A stretch of 18,406 nt of DNA from JAWKWH01 sp041582695 (GTDB lineage Bacteria > Pseudomonadota > Alphaproteobacteria > Rhizobiales > Rhizobiaceae): positions 1-18,406 of the forward strand of contig JBFIBB010000039.1 in the NCBI GenBank assembly GCA_041582695.1. The letters are read 5' to 3'. Shown here in pieces: positions 14,397 to 18,406 of the stretch. The number at the start of each line of letters is the position of its first letter. The first letter of the stretch is position 1. A model generated the notes under the pieces. That model worked only from the letters and a program-made list of their open reading frames with translations, was not told where the DNA came from and did no database searches. The position numbers and the translations under genes are program-made.

Positions 14397-15662
14397 ATGA
14401 ACCCGGGAGTCGCGGTCGGACATGTGCTGCGCTTCTGGAGGATTCCGGACCGGGTGATCGACCGGATCAATCCTGTTTGCCTGCCGTTCACAATCGCCGG
14501 CCCGGCAACCTTCGGGTCTGCAATGAGTTTCTGGATCATCGGCACAATGGGTCTGTGCCTGGCGCGCACATTGTCGGGCGCCATGACACTTACGACCCGA
14601 CCGCAGGCGCGCCTTGTCGCCTTGGTGTTTGCCTCCTGGTTCGTCCTGCACGCGTTTTTCGGACTGGCCCATTCCGGTTCGGAAGAAACATTGCGCGAAA
14701 TCGGCGAAACGTTGCCATTCATCGGCATGCTGCCGCTTTACACCGGGCTGGCGCTGACACGGCCGGAAAGGCTGATGTTGCCGACCGGGCTGGCTGTCTC
14801 CGCAGGCGCATTTTCGGCATTCGCTGTTGCGGTATTCGACTTGTTGCGCGGTCTTCCACGAGTGGAAGGGCTGATAGGCAATCCGGGACCGTTTGCGGCC
14901 ATGAGCCTGCTGCTGTTCGGCTACTGCCTTGTCACTGCTGCGCGAAGCGGCGGTCGCTTGCGCCTCATTGCTATCGTCGCGGCCGCTGCGGCAGGGGCCA
15001 GCGTCATCCTTTCCGGCACACGGGTGCTGTGGCCCTGCCTGCTGCTGCTACCGGCGATCATTGCAATGATCTACGCTGCCGAATTGCGCCGGTCGGTCGG
15101 ATTGCGGCAATTAGCGATTGCGGGAGTTGCCGCCGTGGCCGTCGTTCTTGCAACATTCCCGGTTATAGAGCAGCGGGCCAACATCCTGGTGACGGAGATA
15201 CAGACGCTCGATGACGATCTTGACCTCACCCGATCGCTGGACCAGCACGTCGCGCTCTGGACCGCTGGCATTTCGCTCATTCGCGCCGCTCCCTTTACAG
15301 GACACGGGCTTGATACTGCTCCGATGATGCAGGCTGAAATACAAGAGCTATACGGAAAGGAATTCGCGCTGTCGCACTTCCACAATGCCTTTGTTGACAT
15401 TGGCGTGAAAACCGGTGTCACCGGCATTGCTCTGCTGGTGCTGATGGTCGTACTTCCGCTGACGTTTACCGCACAAAGGCGCAAGACCGAAGCCGGGCGG
15501 TACGGATTTGCGATGATGACCGTGCTCATGGTCACCTATTTGTCTTCCGGCATCAGCGGTTTGATGCTCGGGCACGACATCATGGATTCCGTTTTTATTT
15601 TCAGCGTCGCATACTGGGGGATGTTCGCTTTCGAAGCAGATGCCGGTACGGCCGATGGCTAG
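14397..15662 (+). CDS. O-antigen ligase / polymerase family (Wzy_C) membrane protein
   Basis: A 421-residue polytopic inner-membrane protein with about ten to eleven predicted membrane segments. Family features are GNPGPFAAMSLLLFG (from G161), SGTRVLWPCLLLL (R209, the arginine often found after a membrane helix in this fold), and a large periplasmic loop (about 245-330) ending in HFHNAFVDIGVKTGVTG with H327, H329 and N330. WaaL-type ligases and PglL-type protein O-oligosaccharyltransferases use a histidine in this loop. Such enzymes move or polymerise glycans carried on undecaprenyl diphosphate at the periplasmic face. Sequence alone does not tell ligase, polymerase and protein glycosyltransferase apart. 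GGAG lies five bases before the ATG. The gene overlaps the WecA-like gene, which would make the lipid-linked precursor. Confidence 0.8.
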   Translation: MNPGVAVGHVLRFWRIPDRVIDRINPVCLPFTIAGPATFGSAMSFWIIGTMGLCLARTLSGAMTLTTRPQARLVALVFASWFVLHAFFGLAHSGSEETLREIGETLPFIGMLPLYTGLALTRPERLMLPTGLAVSAGAFSAFAVAVFDLLRGLPRVEGLIGNPGPFAAMSLLLFGYCLVTAARSGGRLRLIAIVAAAAAGASVILSGTRVLWPCLLLLPAIIAMIYAAELRRSVGLRQLAIAGVAAVAVVLATFPVIEQRANILVTEIQTLDDDLDLTRSLDQHVALWTAGISLIRAAPFTGHGLDTAPMMQAEIQELYGKEFALSHFHNAFVDIGVKTGVTGIALLVLMVVLPLTFTAQRRKTEAGRYGFAMMTVLMVTYLSSGISGLMLGHDIMDSVFIFSVAYWGMFAFEADAGTADG

Positions 15663-16650
15663 CACAATCGCGGTGCCAATCGCGGGTGCATTGGTCAGCA
15701 TCATGCTGCTGATGGCCGTCCGAAGTTTGTTGCCGAAGGGATATCTGGTGGCGGCCGTCACCGCCCGCTCGAACCATCAACATGCCGCGAGGCAGATCGG
15801 CGGATTTGCCGTTGTGCCCGCCATGCTCGCGGCTATTTTTGTGGCGATCGCCAGCGGTGCGATCAACATTGGCGAAGCAGCCGCTTTCGCATCGGCGGCA
15901 ATATTGCTGTTTGCCTGCGGTGTTGTCGACGATGCGCGAAATCTCGCTCCGCCGCCCAAATTCGCGCTTCAGGTGCTGGCAGCCGGAATCGCAATCTGGT
16001 GGCTGGCCGAAACCATAGTCCCCTCACCCGACGGCATCGCTCCGCTGTTACGCATGGCCGCCACTGGTGTCCTTTTGGTCTGGGCGGTCAATCTCACCAA
16101 CTTCATGGACGGAATTGATCTTATCGTCGTGGCGGGAATCGGTGTCCCGGCTTCGATCATCGGCATTGCCGGTTTGGCCGGATTTGCTGAAACCACCTTT
16201 CCGGTGGTGCTCGCGATGGCGCTTGGCGCGGCTCTGCTGCCATTCGCAGTGGCCAACAAACCCCCGGCATCGATGTTCCTTGGCGACAATGGCAGCCTGC
16301 CAACCGGCCTGGCAGCAGGCTGCATTGCGCTCGGCCTATGGGCCCAGTATTCGCTCGCCGCCGGACTGCTGCCGTTCGCCTATTTCCTTGTCGATTCGAC
16401 GGCAACGCTCGTCTGGCGCGCCGTGGCCGGAAAAAACATCTTTGCCGCACATTCAGAACACGCCTACCAGATCGCAAAGCGCAAGGGTCTTTCGGCTTTG
16501 GCGATATCCCTGCGCGTTGCAGCGGTTTCGATTCTGACTGCGACGCTTGCGATCGTGTCGGCAAGCCAGTATCTGCCAGGGCTTGCAGCAATTCTCATCG
16601 GATACGGCGCGGCCATCGCACTCTATGTCATGTTCGTGCGCGGACGATAG
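15655..16650 (+). CDS. WecA-like polyprenyl-phosphate sugar-1-phosphate transferase
   Basis: A 331-residue polytopic enzyme of the MraY/WecA (PNPT) superfamily, which transfers an N-acetylhexosamine-1-phosphate from a UDP-sugar to undecaprenyl phosphate on the cytoplasmic face, the first step of many glycan pathways. Family motifs are all present: the Asp pair VVDDAR (D92, D93), NLTNFMDGID (N146, N149, D152, D155), FLGDNGS (D211, N212) and HSEHAYQ (H266, H269), the WecA-type HxxH loop. The sugar cannot be told; MraY-specific features are not evident, so peptidoglycan synthesis is unlikely. Either ATG 15640 or ATG 15655 could start it; the second gives an 8-base overlap with the ligase-like gene and is preferred, though neither has a strong binding site. 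It is the last gene of the plus-strand run and is convergent with the sulfotransferase, 10 bases apart. Confidence 0.9.
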   Translation: MASTIAVPIAGALVSIMLLMAVRSLLPKGYLVAAVTARSNHQHAARQIGGFAVVPAMLAAIFVAIASGAINIGEAAAFASAAILLFACGVVDDARNLAPPPKFALQVLAAGIAIWWLAETIVPSPDGIAPLLRMAATGVLLVWAVNLTNFMDGIDLIVVAGIGVPASIIGIAGLAGFAETTFPVVLAMALGAALLPFAVANKPPASMFLGDNGSLPTGLAAGCIALGLWAQYSLAAGLLPFAYFLVDSTATLVWRAVAGKNIFAAHSEHAYQIAKRKGLSALAISLRVAAVSILTATLAIVSASQYLPGLAAILIGYGAAIALYVMFVRGR

Positions 16651-16660
16651 GCGCACGCTC

Positions 16661-17671
16661 TCATGCCGGTGAATTTGCCTGCATGTAGTCCTCGATGCGG
16701 CGTCTCAGCTGATTGTCGGCAGTCCTGCCGAGCCATTCCTGAACGGCGCAAACGGTCGCTGACGGCCGCTCGACCAGAGCAGTGAAGTCGACTTCCAGAC
16801 GCTGATCCGGCGGCAGCTTTGGCCAGTTCTCACCGATTTTCTCTTCCATGCGCAGTTGCAGATCCCGAACCAGGAGCGGAATTGCAGCCAGATCGTACCG
16901 CTGCAGAGCAAGCATCGGCCAGAGCTTCTCGAACAATCGGCAGGTGGAGGCGGCCACCTCGTTCGCGTCGCGCCGCAGCATCACGAACCTCGCGGATGGA
17001 TACAGCCCGTGCAAATGCAGTAGTCTCGCCGAGTGTGCGGGATTCTTCAACAATGGCCTTTTGCCGGGATGCAGCAGCGCCAGCTTGCGGATGAAGCCTT
17101 CATGGGCCGTTTTCCAGTTCCCGACCCCCTTTTCCTCCAAACCGTCGAAAAATACCTCGCGCATAATCGTCTGACGGGCGGTCTGCGGAAAGTAGAATGC
17201 ATTGAAAAAGGACGGAGCGCCAAGCGCGGCCATCGCCATTTCGTCCTCCTGCGGAAACGGCTGGCGCATGGGGACCCTGGCGCTGTCGAACGGCCTGTCT
17301 TCGGGAAACAGGAGCGGCAGCCATCTGCGCGACAGCTTCTCCAGGGGACTAGGAAAGAAGTCATGCGGGCTGACCGCCTCCAGCAGACCGGGATAGAAGT
17401 AACCGTCATCGAAGCTCATCAGGTTGGCAAGCAGGGTGGTGCCGCTGCGCCAATGTCCGACAATGAAGACCGGATCGGGCATGGGCGGATTCAACCGGGC
17501 CAGCCTGCGGGCGCGAATGTTCTCAAGTTCGCACGACAAGAAACGCAGCCCGTGGCTTACCGCCATGATCACCGCTGCCGGCGCCGCTTCCGGTGCGATA
17601 CCGCCGTGGGCGCGAACAGAGCGCATCGTGACAGCAAACCGGGATCCCGCGAGGGGATGCAGCAGCGCCAT
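16661..17671 (-). CDS. Sulfotransferase family protein
   Basis: A 336-residue, probably cytoplasmic or peripheral enzyme of the PAPS-dependent sulfotransferase family (Sulfotransfer_3-like). The 5'-phosphosulfate-binding loop FIVGHWRSGTT is at residues 69-79. LLKNPAH (207-213) sits where the family usually has a substrate-site Lys-x-Pro, and the 3'-phosphate site YPSARFVMLRRDANEVAAS (224-242) has R234 and S242. The expected activity is transfer of sulfate from PAPS to a hydroxyl or amine acceptor, which cannot be identified here. ATG 17671 has GAGG two bases upstream and begins four bases after the upstream acetyltransferase-like gene, so the two are probably cotranscribed. It converges on the glycan genes, and sulfation of a surface glycan or lipid is possible but unproven. 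Confidence 0.87.
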   Translation of the reverse strand: MALLHPLAGSRFAVTMRSVRAHGGIAPEAAPAAVIMAVSHGLRFLSCELENIRARRLARLNPPMPDPVFIVGHWRSGTTLLANLMSFDDGYFYPGLLEAVSPHDFFPSPLEKLSRRWLPLLFPEDRPFDSARVPMRQPFPQEDEMAMAALGAPSFFNAFYFPQTARQTIMREVFFDGLEEKGVGNWKTAHEGFIRKLALLHPGKRPLLKNPAHSARLLHLHGLYPSARFVMLRRDANEVAASTCRLFEKLWPMLALQRYDLAAIPLLVRDLQLRMEEKIGENWPKLPPDQRLEVDFTALVERPSATVCAVQEWLGRTADNQLRRRIEDYMQANSPA

Positions 17672-17675
17672 ATCC

Positions 17676-18406
17676 TCAGAGCGTCCTTTGATAGATCCTG
17701 TGGGTTCGCGTCACCGTCGCGCCGGTCCGGTCGAGCAGATTTCGAATCTCGCTCCGGTGGTCCAGTATCCAGCCCATGTCGATCTCATCTATCCGGTAGC
17801 GCGATGCGCGCGCCATGAATGCGCGGAGGATCATCGCCGGCAGGAGCGCACCATGGGGCTTGGCCGATTCCGACGGGCGGACGCCGAACAGCAGAATGCG
17901 CGCCGAGCGGTAGGGTTTGCGAACGAGGCGGAAAAGCAGTTTCGCCCAGTTGAACGGCAGAAGCCTGCCGTCGAAACCGCGAATGATCTCGAACAGGTTC
18001 GGCAACAGCAGCGCTGCGGCCACCGGTTGGCCGTGATGTTCGACAATTACCCCGCAATCGGGCGCCAACAGGTCGCGCGTCGCCTTTTCCAGGGCGTGAG
18101 CCTCCGCCTCGGAAACAGGCAGGAATCCCCAGTTATCCTTCCAGGCGTCGTTGTAGATATCACGCATTATCTCCATGTCGGCGCCGAGATTCTTTGGGTC
18201 GAGACCACGGACCGAAATGCCGTCGAAAGCATGGTCGAGCGGCCTTTCCATCAGCCAATCGACGAAGGGCGCACGCTGCGACAGAAAATACGTGTAGCTG
18301 ACCACATCCTTCGCCCGCGAGAAACCCGCTTCCTCGACCAGTCGAGCCAGATAGCGCGGATGCCAGGGAAGCATGATCATGCCGCCCCTCTCCTGGCCCT
18401 CGATCA
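17676..18406 (-). CDS. GNAT-fold acetyltransferase-like protein (5' end cut by window edge)
   Basis: The minus-strand frame is open to the right edge, and the residues before the first visible Met (IEGQERGG, then MIMLPWHPRYL) continue the protein without a break, so the true start is outside. At least 243 residues are seen. The visible part resembles the C-terminal two thirds of a widespread uncharacterised family of about 380 residues with a GNAT-like fold. Matching segments include HPRYLARLVEEAGFSRAKD, MRDIYNDAWKDNWGFLPVSEAE, GVIVEHHGQPVAAALLLPNL, and an IDMGWILDHR region followed by a TRTHRIYQRTL ending. No substrate is known to me. It ends four bases before the sulfotransferase ATG. The family call rests on remembered pattern, so confidence in the fold is moderate; that it is a real coding region is clear. 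Confidence 0.72.
   Translation of the reverse strand, partial: IEGQERGGMIMLPWHPRYLARLVEEAGFSRAKDVVSYTYFLSQRAPFVDWLMERPLDHAFDGISVRGLDPKNLGADMEIMRDIYNDAWKDNWGFLPVSEAEAHALEKATRDLLAPDCGVIVEHHGQPVAAALLLPNLFEIIRGFDGRLLPFNWAKLLFRLVRKPYRSARILLFGVRPSESAKPHGALLPAMILRAFMARASRYRIDEIDMGWILDHRSEIRNLLDRTGATVTRTHRIYQRTL

Noticed and set aside
16651..16660. Bidirectional terminator between the convergent transferase and sulfotransferase genes
   Set aside because: Only ten bases separate the stops and no hairpin with a T-run could be found there.

Overview
The window looks like a chromosomal segment of an alphaproteobacterium, most probably of the Hyphomicrobiales (Rhizobiales) type. This is inferred from GC-rich genes around an AT-rich control region, a GspM of the short 'b' subtype, a compact prepilin peptidase without a methylase domain, and a perfect TTAA-N7-TTAAC box matching the binding site of the alphaproteobacterial cell-cycle regulator CtrA. 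No tRNA, rRNA, insertion sequence or CRISPR array is visible.

Positions 1-4630 (minus strand) carry half of a type II secretion system (T2SS) in transcription order gspL, gspM, gspC-like, gspK, gspE. The first four genes overlap one another. gspE follows a 181-base gap and runs off the left edge, so its C-terminal zinc-binding part is not seen. A control region of about 550 bases (about 4600-5185) separates this arm from a divergent plus-strand arm: gspD (a lipoprotein secretin), a short prepilin peptidase and gspG, which overlap by one base each. gspF, gspH, gspI and gspJ are not in the window; at least gspF would be expected further left.

The plus strand continues with closely spaced genes. 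First comes a 1031-residue fusion of a polytopic permease-like domain with a seven-repeat FG-GAP/VCBS propeller, a cysteine-paired insert and a C-terminal ASPIC/UnbV-like domain. Next are two exported Sel1-repeat proteins overlapping by one base, then an O-antigen ligase/polymerase-like (Wzy_C) membrane protein, then a WecA-like polyprenyl-phosphate sugar-1-phosphate transferase. All gaps from gspD to the transferase are 135 bases or less, so all eight genes could form one unit, though a separate promoter before the fusion is possible.

The right end holds a convergent minus-strand pair: a sulfotransferase and, upstream of it and cut by the right edge, an acetyltransferase-fold protein of unknown substrate.

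The T2SS would export folded periplasmic proteins. The propeller fusion and Sel1 proteins would supply envelope-facing binding scaffolds. The transferase and ligase point to a lipid-linked glycan made on undecaprenyl phosphate and attached to an acceptor outside the inner membrane. Whether secretion and glycan attachment form one system is inference from gene order, but it is the most interesting hypothesis here.
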